Shown: positions 18,608-27,126, counted from the first letter of the stretch. The stretch: DNA of 64,000 bases from an uncultured Erythrobacter sp. (GCA_947493165.1 CANLPY010000001.1:2220566-2284565), one strand, 5' to 3'. Notes: a model not told the origin generated them from the letters alone. A program made the numbers and translations.

Positions 18608-21600
18608 ATGTGGTTAGCCGACGTATCAATCCGGCGACCGGTCTTTGCGACGATGCTGATTGCATCGCTTGTCGTGCTTGGCATTGTCTCTTTTGGCCGT
18701 CTTGGCGTTGATCTCTTCCCTGAGGTCGAGTTTCCCTACGTATCCGTTACCACCACTCTGCCCGGTGCTTCTCCGGGAACAGTCGAGACTGAAGTCACCG
18801 ATATTATTGAGGAGCAGCTCAACACCATATCCGGCCTCAAAAAGATGCGATCCATCAGCGCCGAAGGTGTCAGCATCGTCAATCTGGAGTTCGAGCTTGA
18901 GGAAGACGCAGACCTGAAAGCGCAGGAAGTTCGCGACAAGATATCCCGGCTGGGAGGGGACCTGCCCGCTGATGCTGAGCCACCGGTGATCGAAAAAGTT
19001 GATCCTGATGCAGCACCGATCCTTTCGGTGCTCCTTTCCGGCGACTTGCCGATCCGTGATCTAACCACATTCGCCGATGAAGGGGTCAAAGAGCGTTTGC
19101 AGCGGGTTCCCGGTGTCGGTTCGGTTGAGCTGGTCGGTGGGCGCGAGCGCGAGATGCGCATATGGCTTGATGCATCAGCAATGCGAGCGCGCGGAGTGAC
19201 AGCGGATGATGTGCTGTCCGCGATCCAGCGCGAGAACGCAGAGCTGCCGGGCGGGCGGCTGGTAACCGATGGCCGGACCCGGCAGTTCGGTATTCGCACA
19301 TTGGCCGAGGCGACAAATGCGGCGGAGTTTGCGGCGATCCCGGTAGCCTATCGGCCCAATGGGCAAACGGTGCGCATTGGCGATATCGGTCGAGTGGAAG
19401 ACTCTGTCGAAGACGAAGATAGCTACGCTCAGCTCGACGGTGAACTCGGCGTGGTACTCGAAGTGCGCAAGCAAAGCGGCGAAAACACAGTCGCCGTCGC
19501 CGAACAGATACGCGCAGAAATCGAGAACATTGAAGCCACCGATTCCGAAGGGGTGAACTTTGTCATCGCACGTGACACCTCGCGATTTATCGAACAGGCG
19601 ATTGGCGATGTTCTGTTCGACCTCTTTATCGCGGTGCTGTTGGTTGTGGCAGTGACCTTCCTGTTTCTGCTGAGTTGGCGTGCGACGATCATTGTGCTGC
19701 TCGCCATTCCAACCTCAATCGTTGCCACCTTTGTTGCCTTTGCAGCGTTCGATTTTACCATCAACATGATCACTCTGCTGGCGCTGACGGTCGCGATCGG
19801 CCTGCTGGTCGATGATGCAATTGTCGTGGTCGAGGCAGTGCAAAATGATGTCGATGAAGGCGTTGACGCCACCGAGGCGGCGCACTCGGCAACCAAACGC
19901 GTGGCGTTAGCGGTCTTGGCCGGGACATTTGCGACGTTGGCGGTATTTGTGCCGATCGCCTTTATGGAGGGGATCGTTGGGCGGTTCTTTTTCCAATACG
20001 GGCTTTCAATCGTCTTTTCGGTCAGCGTGTCGATGCTGGTCGCCTTCACGCTGACACCAGCCATGTCGGCCCGGCTGCTGCGCCCCGAACATCCCGAGAG
20101 TGGCTGGCTAGGCAGGATCGAGAATTTCCATGTCGGGATGCGCAAACGCTACGAACGGTTGGTGGGATGGGCGATTGACCGCCGTTATCTGGTACTCGGA
20201 GGCGCGCTCGCCAGCGTGTTTATTGGCGGACTATTTGCATCCCAAGTTCCCAGCACATTCATGTCGACCACTGATCGGTCCGAATTTCTGACAACGGTTA
20301 AACTGCCACTCGGAACGGGCATTTCGGGCGCGAAGGAAGCTGCAAGGCAGGTCGATGAAACCTTACGAGAGCACCCTGAGGTTGACCTCGTATTTGTAAG
20401 CGCAGGCAGCGGCAGCAACCCGAAGGTGCACGAGCTCGATATCTATGTCGGCCTATCGCACAAACGCTCCCGAGATCTATCACAAGATGATCTGATGACA
20501 TTTGCCCGCGATGCGCTTGGCGAAAGTGTGCCAAGCGCACGCGAAATTGCCATCGGCGAGGTTCCTTGGGTATCCGGGGCAGGTGTTGGACAGACCGCCA
20601 TTGAGCTAATCATCACGGGACGGGATTCCGCCGCAATCAACGACTATGCCCAATTGCTCTCAGGCGAGCTTGCTGCTCAATCCAATTTTGTCGATGTGCG
20701 ATCAACTTTCGAAGGTGGGCGTCCAGAATTGCAAATTGTGGTCGACCGCGACCGAGCGGCAGATTTGGGAATTTCAGCTCGCAGCCTAGCTGCTGCGTCT
20801 CGCACCCTTATCGGGGGCAGTGATGCTGGCACATTCAACGATCAAGAGCGCCGATATGATGTGCGGGTCCGCCTTGATGAAAGCGCGCGGCAAAGCCTTT
20901 CCGATGTCGAAACACTGCCATTGCGCACGGGGCAAGGAACGCTTGTCGACCTCGCTTCGGTTGCCACGGTTGAAGTGAACCAGAGCGCCGCAGAAATAGA
21001 ACGGATTGATCGATCTCGCCAGATTTCAGTATTGGCAAACACCGCGCCTGGTGTGCCTTTAAGCGTCGCCGTTTCACAGGTTGAAGATTTGCTAGCCGCG
21101 AACCCGCCCCCCGCTGGATTGGCCACCCAAATGGAGGGCACCGCCCGCCGTTTGGCCGAAACGGGCGAGGCCATCATCTTTGCCTTCGGACTGGCGCTTG
21201 TGGCGCTCTACATTGTGCTGGCGAGCCAGTTTAACAGCTTTGGTCAGCCGATAATCATTATGCTGACCGCGCCGCTATCATTCTCCGGAGCGTACTTTCT
21301 GATGTGGGCCACAGGCGAAGAGATGAGCTTGTTCGCGCAGATTGGGATGATCGCGCTGATGGGTATTGTGATGAAAAACGGTATCCTGTTGGTCGATCTC
21401 GCCAATCAGTATCGCGACCGAGGCGATGAGGCTGGCGCTGCGATGCGCAGTGCCGCCCCAGAGCGTCTACGACCCGTGCTGATGACTGCGCTGGCAGCCG
21501 TCTTTGGAATGCTACCTGTGGCCCTCGCGCAATCCGACGCCGCCGAATGGCGCAACGCAATGGGGTTCATCATCATCGGAGGTTTAACGACCTCGACTTT

Positions 21601-21721
21601 CCTCACATTGCTCGTCGTTCCTGCAGCATATGCGGCCTCGGCGGACTTGAGGGGCGGCGTAAGTAAGCTACGTACAAAACTTGCGAGATTCTCGTTCATC
21701 CGTTCTAATTCTGGCGCATAG
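18608..21721 (+). CDS. RND efflux permease (HAE1-like)
   Basis: 1037 aa, the full RND length, starting MWLADVSIRRPVFATMLIASLVVLG (TM1). The proton-relay aspartates appear in TM4 as GLLVDDAIVVVEAV, and the TM8-12 block (ALVALYIVLASQFNSFGQPIIIMLTAPLSFSG; GIVMKNGILLVDLANQ) is intact. Two large periplasmic loops lie between. It exports hydrophobic or amphipathic compounds by proton antiport. It belongs to the MarR operon and looks like accessory cargo inserted between parB and the second recombinase. Confidence 0.93.
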   Translation: MWLADVSIRRPVFATMLIASLVVLGIVSFGRLGVDLFPEVEFPYVSVTTTLPGASPGTVETEVTDIIEEQLNTISGLKKMRSISAEGVSIVNLEFELEEDADLKAQEVRDKISRLGGDLPADAEPPVIEKVDPDAAPILSVLLSGDLPIRDLTTFADEGVKERLQRVPGVGSVELVGGREREMRIWLDASAMRARGVTADDVLSAIQRENAELPGGRLVTDGRTRQFGIRTLAEATNAAEFAAIPVAYRPNGQTVRIGDIGRVEDSVEDEDSYAQLDGELGVVLEVRKQSGENTVAVAEQIRAEIENIEATDSEGVNFVIARDTSRFIEQAIGDVLFDLFIAVLLVVAVTFLFLLSWRATIIVLLAIPTSIVATFVAFAAFDFTINMITLLALTVAIGLLVDDAIVVVEAVQNDVDEGVDATEAAHSATKRVALAVLAGTFATLAVFVPIAFMEGIVGRFFFQYGLSIVFSVSVSMLVAFTLTPAMSARLLRPEHPESGWLGRIENFHVGMRKRYERLVGWAIDRRYLVLGGALASVFIGGLFASQVPSTFMSTTDRSEFLTTVKLPLGTGISGAKEAARQVDETLREHPEVDLVFVSAGSGSNPKVHELDIYVGLSHKRSRDLSQDDLMTFARDALGESVPSAREIAIGEVPWVSGAGVGQTAIELIITGRDSAAINDYAQLLSGELAAQSNFVDVRSTFEGGRPELQIVVDRDRAADLGISARSLAAASRTLIGGSDAGTFNDQERRYDVRVRLDESARQSLSDVETLPLRTGQGTLVDLASVATVEVNQSAAEIERIDRSRQISVLANTAPGVPLSVAVSQVEDLLAANPPPAGLATQMEGTARRLAETGEAIIFAFGLALVALYIVLASQFNSFGQPIIIMLTAPLSFSGAYFLMWATGEEMSLFAQIGMIALMGIVMKNGILLVDLANQYRDRGDEAGAAMRSAAPERLRPVLMTALAAVFGMLPVALAQSDAAEWRNAMGFIIIGGLTTSTFLTLLVVPAAYAASADLRGGVSKLRTKLARFSFIRSNSGA

Positions 21722-21870
21722 GAAGGAGCGATCTGGGATGATCTTCCCGACTGATCTGCGTCATGAGATAGTCGCGCAGAATCCCTACACCTATCGCTAG
21801 ACAAAGGCTGGCAATAGCGATCAGAGCCGCCTGCTTTTTCGCGGCGGAGCGGACGCCAGTCCAAGCGAGA
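21705..21870 (-). pseudogene. Possible gene remnant with one membrane segment
   Basis: On the minus strand a frame without any upstream ATG/GTG/TTG reads WNASLAWTGVRSAAKKQAAL, then LIAIASLCLAIGVGILRDYL and a charged tail ending MRQN at a stop (21705-21707). Hydrophobic spacing looks coding-like, but the frame is closed upstream by TGA and lacks a start. It could be the broken 3' end of a gene truncated when the RND cargo or the recombinase arrived. Weak evidence only. Confidence 0.25.
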
Positions 21871-21887
21871 CTGGCGTTCCATAGCGG

Positions 21888-22520
21888 TCAGATCTCGGTC
21901 TTTTCAGCGAGCGTGAGAGCGTCCTCAATGTCAACGCCTAGATATCGAACGGTGTTTTCGATCTTCGAATGACCAAGCAAGATTTGGATCGCCCTTATGT
22001 TGCCTGTGGCCTTGTAAATGATCGAGGCCTTTGTGCGGCGAAGCGAATGGGTTCCATACTCTTCAGGCATTAGGCCAATCCCTTTTACCCACTCGTCAAC
22101 CAGTCGAGCATACTGTCGCGTGCTCAAGTGGCGAGTGGCATCAACTCGGCTCGGAAAGACGAAGTCCTCAACGTCACCTCCTCTGAGCTCCAGCCACGCG
22201 AATAGACTTGCACGTGCGTCTGTCGCAATCTCGAACTGAACAGGCCGACCAGTCTTGCGCTGCGTGATCATCGCTCGTTTCCTGATTTCGGGACCGCTCA
22301 CCAAGTCGCCGATTTTCAACTCAACGAGATCGCAACCACGCAGCTTGCTGTCGATTGCCGAGTCGAACAACGCCCGGTCTCTGATGCGCTCTTCGCGATC
22401 TAGGAAGAAGCGAATGGCCCAGATCTGCTTCTGATTGAAGGGGCGTTTGGGGCCAATCTTCGCGCCGAAATTCCAAGGCACTCGGTTTTGGGCAGCAGGG
22501 TCGAATTGTAAATAGGTCAT
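21888..22520 (-). CDS. Small tyrosine recombinase (second, orphan integrase)
   Basis: 210 aa, essentially a bare catalytic domain without an arm-binding region, similar in size to FimB-type recombinases. The full catalytic set is visible: R61 (DSKLRGCDL), K89 (TQRKTGRP), H158-x-x-R161 (THSLRRTKAS), H184 (LLGHSKIE), Y193 (VRYLGV). Small recombinases of this kind recur on alphaproteobacterial plasmids and ICEs next to ardC. It may resolve multimers or invert or insert cargo; its site is not identified. It is oppositely oriented to all neighbours. Confidence 0.85.
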   Translation of the reverse strand: MTYLQFDPAAQNRVPWNFGAKIGPKRPFNQKQIWAIRFFLDREERIRDRALFDSAIDSKLRGCDLVELKIGDLVSGPEIRKRAMITQRKTGRPVQFEIATDARASLFAWLELRGGDVEDFVFPSRVDATRHLSTRQYARLVDEWVKGIGLMPEEYGTHSLRRTKASIIYKATGNIRAIQILLGHSKIENTVRYLGVDIEDALTLAEKTEI

Positions 22521-22628
22521 CTTCGTTCTCCTAGGCCGGAATGGCCTCGGAGAATGTCTGCTTTCGGGCGCTAAGATCTCGAATGGCTACGTCTTGGTTT
22601 GGGGCGCATATCCGACATAACTGAAGGA

Positions 22629-22693
22629 GAGGAGAGAGAGCTTCGTCTTTCCTGAGCCGGGAAATCTGTGTCCCGGTCATCAGGAGACCTCCA
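22629..22693 (+). promoter_or_regulatory. Structured leader of ardC
   Basis: It opens with GAGGAGAGAGAGCTT, identical to the leader at 9063. CCGGG-AAATCTGTGT-CCCGG (22657-22676) forms a hairpin, and ATCAGGAG is the ribosome binding site. The parallel order of elements with the strawberry-notch leader points to shared regulation. Confidence 0.5.
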
Positions 22694-23623
22694 ATGATTA
22701 AGTCACGCCGCACAGCTTCGATATCGCCAGCTCAGCGCATCACTGCCGCCATTATTGAAAAGTTTGAAGAGGGAACCAAGCCCTGGGTCAAGCCGTGGCG
22801 CGGCGTGCCGCTTTCTCGCCCGCTGCGCTCCTGCGGGACGCCGTATCGCGGCATGAATACCTTCTGGCTCTGGATGGTTGCTGATGCCTGCGGCTACGCC
22901 TCACCATACTGGATGACATATCGCCAGTGCCAGAAACTCGGTGGTCAGGTCCGCAAAGGCGAGAAATCGACCATCGCGATTTTCTACAAAAGCTACACCA
23001 AGGAAGTCGAAAACTCTGAAGGTGGGCAGGATACGGAGAGCCGGCGCGTGCTGAAAGCCTATTCAGTCTTCAATCCCGACCAGTGCGATGGCCTCCCCGA
23101 ATTCTACCATCCCAAGCCACTGGTTGCCGCGCTTGAGCCCGAAGGCCGCGAAGAGCGGCTCGATGCCTTCTTCGCTGAGATCGACGCAGACTTGCGCCAT
23201 CACGGCGCGCAAGCCTACTACGAGCCACTGCGTGATCGCGTCACCATGCCGCCAGCCGAACTCTTCGAAGCCTATGACCATTACTACGCAACACTTGCGC
23301 ATGAGCTGTCGCACTGGACTGGACATTCTTCGCGACTCGATCGAGGCCTCAAGAACCGCTTCGGCAGTGATGCCTATGCCGTCGAAGAACTTGTCGCCGA
23401 GCTGTCCTCCGCCATTCTTGGTGCCGAACTGGGATTGCCCGTCTCGCATCTCGATCATCATGCTAGCTACATCGCGTCCTGGCTCAAGATTCTTAAACAG
23501 GACGGGCGCGCAATCCTGACTGCGGCCGCAAAGGCCGAGGAGGCAGCCACCTTGCTGCTCGAAATGGGCGGTCACCAATCGAGTGCCAATGAAGCTGATG
23601 TCGAATTTTCTGACGCAGCCTGA
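22694..23623 (+). CDS. ardC: ArdC-type antirestriction protein
   Basis: 309 aa. The N-terminal ssDNA-binding DUF1738-like domain (about 10-135: PWVKPWRGVPLSRPLRSCGTPYRGMNTFWLW; YWMTYRQCQKLGGQVRKGEKS) is followed by a zincin domain with H203ELSH207 (LAHELSHWTGHSSRLDR). ArdC protects the incoming single strand from host restriction after conjugation. It is the first gene of the leading-region-like set (ardC, DUF2493, ssb). A conserved-type leader precedes it. Confidence 0.92.
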   Translation: MIKSRRTASISPAQRITAAIIEKFEEGTKPWVKPWRGVPLSRPLRSCGTPYRGMNTFWLWMVADACGYASPYWMTYRQCQKLGGQVRKGEKSTIAIFYKSYTKEVENSEGGQDTESRRVLKAYSVFNPDQCDGLPEFYHPKPLVAALEPEGREERLDAFFAEIDADLRHHGAQAYYEPLRDRVTMPPAELFEAYDHYYATLAHELSHWTGHSSRLDRGLKNRFGSDAYAVEELVAELSSAILGAELGLPVSHLDHHASYIASWLKILKQDGRAILTAAAKAEEAATLLLEMGGHQSSANEADVEFSDAA

Positions 23624-23989
23624 ATAGGAGATTGAACTAAAGCAACTCCGTCAGCCAGCCCGCACGTACTGGCACTTGCCTTCACACCGAGTCAGTTTGG
23701 CCTTGCCGAGCGCTCCCGAACCGATCCTGGATCACTCCCAGACCACTCTTGCACCACTCCGACACGATCCCGCACAGCCTGTTCGCTGGTCCTCGTGCCC
23801 TGGACCGGTCAGGTCCCGCAGCAACCCGCGCAAGGCTGCGGCCCGTGTGGCCCGCGCCAGCCTTGCCTTGCGGGGTTTCCCGCTGACGCGGTGCGGTGGT
23901 CCCTTGTCCCGGTCCTTTTCGGACACGGCGAACAGGCCCGCGCGGAAATTCCTCCGTCGGCATTCGCCGGTCTCAGGAGGACTAAAGAT
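23624..23989 (+). promoter_or_regulatory. 366-base non-coding, C-rich structured leader of the DUF2493 gene
   Basis: No plausible gene on either strand: the in-frame upstream extension of the next ORF and the antisense ORFs have low-complexity composition. The plus strand is strongly C-rich with many short complementary GC blocks, for example a GACCGGTC palindrome and CTTGTCCCGGTCC/GGACACGG-type stretches. It ends in TCTCAGGAGG. Similar leaders precede ssb and the 73-aa gene. Candidate for a structured regulatory RNA or a single-strand promoter region used during transfer. Confidence 0.4.
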
Positions 23990-24922
23990 ATGTATGACAG
24001 TTTCGCCGCCCAGCTTGCCGGCCTCGATCTATCCGGCTTCTCGATCACGCCTGCCCCTTTCAACGAATGCGACTTCCCTTGCGAGGAAGCCATGTCTCAC
24101 ACGCTTGGAGCAGTCTGGTCAGATCTGTTCGCGCTGTTTGCCGACACCGCGCTCGAGGCCGACGCCGAGGATCTCGCCTGGGGCTTCGTCAATCTCTTTC
24201 ACCGTGCAGCCAGCCGCAAAACAACCCAAGTAGATCGAGCTTCGGATGAAATTCGCGCCCTATTGGCATCCGCAGACGGCTCCGAAGTGCATTCGTCAAA
24301 CCTCGAGGAACAGACCCTGCGTGCCCAGTCGGCTGAAGCCAGCATGCAGGTTTTCGAGCAGATGCGTGAGGTTGCAGCAGGTCTCTATCGCGACGAAACC
24401 GGTTCCTCTTGGAAGCCCGTATCGGGATCGCGTGCGCGCCACTCGAAGAACATGACATCGGCATTGATTGATGCCCGCGATTTTTTGCGCGTACGCAAGG
24501 AACGTCGTCAGGCTGCACATTCACCCGAGGGTACTCCGGTCGTGTTTGCCGGTGGTCGCAACCGCTTTGAAAGCGAGGCTGAAGCCAAGACCTACGCGGG
24601 CAACATCTGGGCTACGCTCGACAAGGTTCGCGAGGTCGTTCCTGACCTGTTTCTCGTACATGGCGGAGACGGCAAAGGAGCTGACAGATTGGCTGCGTCC
24701 TGGGCCGAGCGCCATGAAGTGCAGCAGCTAACATTCGGGCTTGAGCGTCGTCTGGGTGCTCGTGCAGGGTTCAAGCGCAACGAGCAAATGCTCGGTCTTA
24801 GTCCTCGCTACGTGGTGGCATTTCCGGGCAACGGCGTGACCGAACGCCTGGTGATCGAAGCCAAGAAGCAGCGCATCACGGTTGTTGATCGTCGCGGGCC
24901 GTTGGGCACTAGTCCCGCTTGA
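23990..24922 (+). CDS. DUF2493 (YspA/SLOG-like) domain protein
   Basis: The ORF track starts at 23795. ATG 23990 (MYDSFAAQLAGLDLSG, 310 aa) has AGGAGG 9 bases upstream and begins where the composition becomes protein-like. The C-terminal third (about 185-300) is a DUF2493 domain: VVFAGGRNRF, LFLVHGGDGKGADRLAASWA, GFKRNEQML and VVAFPGNG, a Rossmann-like nucleotide-binding fold related to the SLOG superfamily. The acidic N-terminal region is of unknown function. Such proteins are routine on alphaproteobacterial conjugative elements. Their biochemical role is unproven, and nucleotide binding is inferred from the fold. Confidence 0.82.
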   Translation: MYDSFAAQLAGLDLSGFSITPAPFNECDFPCEEAMSHTLGAVWSDLFALFADTALEADAEDLAWGFVNLFHRAASRKTTQVDRASDEIRALLASADGSEVHSSNLEEQTLRAQSAEASMQVFEQMREVAAGLYRDETGSSWKPVSGSRARHSKNMTSALIDARDFLRVRKERRQAAHSPEGTPVVFAGGRNRFESEAEAKTYAGNIWATLDKVREVVPDLFLVHGGDGKGADRLAASWAERHEVQQLTFGLERRLGARAGFKRNEQMLGLSPRYVVAFPGNGVTERLVIEAKKQRITVVDRRGPLGTSPA

Positions 24923-25246
24923 CGGGGAAAGAGCAACTAAACCTCTTGGATGATCAATTCCCAATCGCCGAAGAAGGGCGGCCCCATTCAAGGCCGCCCA
25001 TGAGGCGCAGAACTCATTGCTGCTCCGAGTCCTACGGGTCGCAATGGCAGGGGAGTACCGAACGCAATCAATTCCATTGTAGGGTTATGAAATGCCCGAA
25101 TGGATACGCCTCTGAACAGCTTCATTGCTCATCGCGCGTAACCAGCGCGCCTGTGCAGCAATCTTCCTGGACGGACGCGGTTACTGAAAACTGCGGCGCG
25201 GCACTTATCGTTCCCGCATCCGATTTTCCAAGCTACAAGATCGGCA
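24923..25246. other. Intergenic region with one strong hairpin
   Basis: 324 bases without a convincing gene. A perfect hairpin GGGCGGCC-CCATTCAA-GGCCGCCC at 24976-24999 lies about 55 bases after the DUF2493 stop and may end that transcript, although no T-run follows. The rest shows nothing I can name. Confidence 0.5.
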
Positions 25247-25516
25247 ATGCAACTCGATGACCTTCTTCTTCGCTACTTTGCCTCGACCAATTTGTCTAAC
25301 GTGGCGCCAGACACTTTGGCTGCCGGGATCGAGCATTGCCGGGTCGACCTCGGTCTCGAGCAAGACAGGGACAAGCGCTTTGCACTGTGGTCGTTCTTGC
25401 ACATGTTCGGGTCGGCCCCCGACCTCGACGTGGCGTTCGACAACGAGGAAGACCGGGAGGCTGCGCGCAACTTCATGGATCTCCTGGCGGCATCGGGAGG
25501 CGATGGTGTAGGTTGA
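25247..25516 (+). CDS. Small hypothetical acidic protein
   Basis: 89 aa, start MQLDDLLLRYFASTNL. It is helical and acidic (DKRFALWSFLHMFGSAPDLDVAFDNEEDREAARNFMDLLAAS), with amino-acid use like a real soluble protein and no membrane segment or motif. It lies between the DUF2493 gene and ssb on the same strand, in a region where sphingomonad elements usually carry small conserved genes. I do not recognise a family. Confidence 0.6.
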   Translation: MQLDDLLLRYFASTNLSNVAPDTLAAGIEHCRVDLGLEQDRDKRFALWSFLHMFGSAPDLDVAFDNEEDREAARNFMDLLAASGGDGVG

Positions 25517-25786
25517 TTGAAGAGGGGTCACGCGAGCCTTCAGACCCGCACCCGATACCCATCCGGCTTTCTTCGCGAACAGTCCTGAACCAGGTCAGCT
25601 GAGGAGCCGCAACCCGTTCCTTTCCGACCGTGTTGTCGCGCTTCGCGCGCCTGCCCGCACCACCCGTCATGAACAGGTTCCCCTTAGAGCTTCGCTCCTG
25701 CGGTGCAGTCCTCCCATGCCCTGCTTCTTCTGGATGTTCGCAAGCCGGAGATGGTCTCCGGTTTGAGGAACTGAAGGAATACACCC
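25517..25786 (+). promoter_or_regulatory. Structured leader of ssb
   Basis: 270 bases without a gene. GCCGGAGA-TGG-TCTCCGGT (about 25751-25769) forms a hairpin directly before the GAAGGA ribosome binding site. Upstream lie GC-rich blocks resembling the leaders at 23624 and 26516. The hairpin could control ssb translation. Confidence 0.4.
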
Positions 25787-26185
25787 ATGACCAATATCGC
25801 AATCCTCACCGGCCGCATCGCTCGCGATCCCGATACCCGCGAGACCAAGGGCGGCACCAACGTCACCGGGATCACCGTAGTTACTGATCGCCCCGCGCGA
25901 GACAAGGATGGCAAGACCTACAAGGACGAGAACGGCTACACCGCTAAGGAAAGCGAATTCCACCGTGTGACCTGCTTCAATGGCCTCGCCAAGACCGTCG
26001 GACAGTTCTGCTCCAAGGGCCAGCTGGTCAGCGTCCAGGGCCGCATCCACTACACCCAATGGGAAGACAAGGACGGGGTCACACGCTATGGCACAGAGAT
26101 CCTCGCCGACAAGGTCGACTTCCTCTCAAGGGGCAATGGCTCCGGCGAGAACGACGAGAACAAGGATGCTCCCGAGATCGACTGA
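25787..26185 (+). CDS. ssb: Single-stranded DNA-binding protein
   Basis: 132 aa, one OB-fold: NIAILTGRIARDPDTRETKGGTNVTGITVVTDRP, then FHRVTCFNGLAKTVGQFCSKGQLVSVQGRIHYTQWEDKDGVTRYGTEILADKVDFLS. It is shorter than chromosomal SSB, and its acidic tail (DENKDAPEID) lacks the canonical DDDIPF ending. It coats the transferred strand in the recipient. A terminator follows the stop. Confidence 0.93.
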   Translation: MTNIAILTGRIARDPDTRETKGGTNVTGITVVTDRPARDKDGKTYKDENGYTAKESEFHRVTCFNGLAKTVGQFCSKGQLVSVQGRIHYTQWEDKDGVTRYGTEILADKVDFLSRGNGSGENDENKDAPEID

Positions 26186-26206
26186 TCTAAGTCATCCAGC
26201 CTCCCA

Positions 26207-26243
26207 AGAAAGGGCTCTGTCCAAACCGGATAGGGCCCTTTCT
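26207..26243 (+). terminator. Terminator after ssb
   Basis: AGAAAGGGC and GCCCTTTCT form a 9-bp stem around a 19-base loop, 22 bases after the ssb stop. It lies between the convergent ssb and the small coiled-coil gene, so it could serve both. Confidence 0.6.
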
Positions 26244-26254
26244 CGTATTCACTA

Positions 26255-26515
26255 TCAGTGGCTTTGAGCTGTGCGTGATGCGGAGGCTTGCTTTTGAACA
26301 AGCCGCTTTATGGCTTCCTCTTCGCCGAGTTTTCCGAGCTCATTTGCAACTTCGGATAGGCCCCTCTTTGAGAAGGTTTCTAACCCCGTTCCAAGAATAA
26401 CCTGGCCCAGTTCAATGGCTGCCTGTTTCTCGAGTTCTTTCTGACGTTGGTCGAGTGCCAGCCTGTCGGCCTCCAGTTTCTGGAGTGCGGCTACAGCGCT
26501 TCGTTTCGATGGCAT
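26255..26515 (-). CDS. Small coiled-coil protein (TraC/DUF6437-like)
   Basis: 86 aa. The N-terminal half is a heptad-rich helix (SAVAALQKLEADRLALDQRQKELEKQAAIELGQVILG) and the C-terminal half a short helical domain (SKRGLSEVANELGKLGEEEAIKRLVQK). This layout matches small proteins encoded beside mobilisation genes on agrobacterial and sphingomonad elements (TraC of Ti-type, DUF6437). The family call is from memory of the pattern. It is oppositely oriented to ssb. A relaxosome or DNA-processing accessory role is inference. Confidence 0.65.
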   Translation of the reverse strand: MPSKRSAVAALQKLEADRLALDQRQKELEKQAAIELGQVILGTGLETFSKRGLSEVANELGKLGEEEAIKRLVQKQASASRTAQSH

Positions 26516-26859
26516 TGAGGATACTTCTTTCTTCCCCTCCGATGACCCTCTCCTCGGCTGACGTGGACTATCACCCGTCCTGTAGGAAAGCGATTTCCCC
26601 CTTGGTTTTCGCGAATACCTGAGATCGAACGGGAGGGGAGTCTAGCTCACGGACTTTCAAGGATGATGGGCGTGCAGCTGGCGCGTCAAGGACGGCGGGG
26701 CCCCACTATTTTGGCGTCCCTTCGCTTCGCTGCAGTCCGACAAAATCGTTGCCCCCACAGCCGCTTGGCGGTCGCCCAGCCGGGCGATCCCTGACCCGCC
26801 AACCGAACACCCATCTGCCTTCCTCTCGTCGTCTTACCGACAAATATCAGGAGGATTTC
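26516..26859 (+). promoter_or_regulatory. Non-coding structured leader of the 73-aa gene
   Basis: 344 bases without a convincing gene. The stretch about 26690-26800 (GGCGGGGCCCCACTATTTTGG, CAAAATCGTTGCCCCCAC, GGGCGATCC) has complementary blocks and encodes only an arginine-rich antisense ORF of doubtful reality. It ends in ATCAGGAGG before ATG 26860. It resembles the leaders at 23624 and 25517 in style. Confidence 0.4.
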
Positions 26860-27081
26860 ATGACTGCACTTGCATCGTTTCAATCAAACTCGAACAGCTA
26901 CTTCGAAGCACTGGCCACTGCCGAACGGCGGGCCTTGCACAGCTTCTTCGACCAGCACGTCGTGGAAGATAATGACCTAGGATACTTCGCCCTGGACGAG
27001 GGTGACTACAACGCCTTGCCGGCGCATCTGGCCAGCCGGGTGGTGCACACGGTGCACGGCGCAATGCTCGACGAGTTCTGA
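26860..27081 (+). CDS. Small hypothetical protein
   Basis: The ORF track starts at 26749. ATG 26860 (MTALASFQSNSNSYFEAL, 73 aa) has AGGAGG 7 bases upstream. It is a helical acidic protein (AERRALHSFFDQHVVEDNDLGYFALDEGDYNALPAHLASRVVHTVHGAMLDEF) without membrane segments. It carries its own leader and terminator, so it is probably a real single gene. The family is unrecognised. Its place beside the mobilisation region suggests a role in establishment after transfer. Confidence 0.65.
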   Translation: MTALASFQSNSNSYFEALATAERRALHSFFDQHVVEDNDLGYFALDEGDYNALPAHLASRVVHTVHGAMLDEF

Positions 27082-27090
27082 ACGTCCGAT

Positions 27091-27126
27091 GGGGCGGGAG
27101 CCGGTGACGGTTCCTGCCCCTTTTTT
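27091..27126 (+). terminator. Rho-independent terminator after the 73-aa gene
   Basis: GGGGC-G-GGA and TCC-T-GCCCC form a stem, followed immediately by TTTTTT, 10 bases after the stop codon. Confidence 0.8.

Noticed and set aside
23676-24233. 185-aa ORF overlapping the leader and start of the DUF2493 gene
   Set aside because: Low-complexity Pro/Arg/Ser composition, wrong frame for the DUF2493 protein, no ribosome binding site.
25577-25590. GAAC-N6-GAAC in the ssb leader as a third SOS box
   Set aside because: Spacer is six, not seven, and the site lies far from the ssb start.
26686-26883. 65-aa arginine-rich minus-strand ORF in the leader of the 73-aa gene
   Set aside because: Recurrent type of spurious ORF arising from structured GC-rich leaders; it overlaps the ribosome binding site and start of the plus-strand gene.
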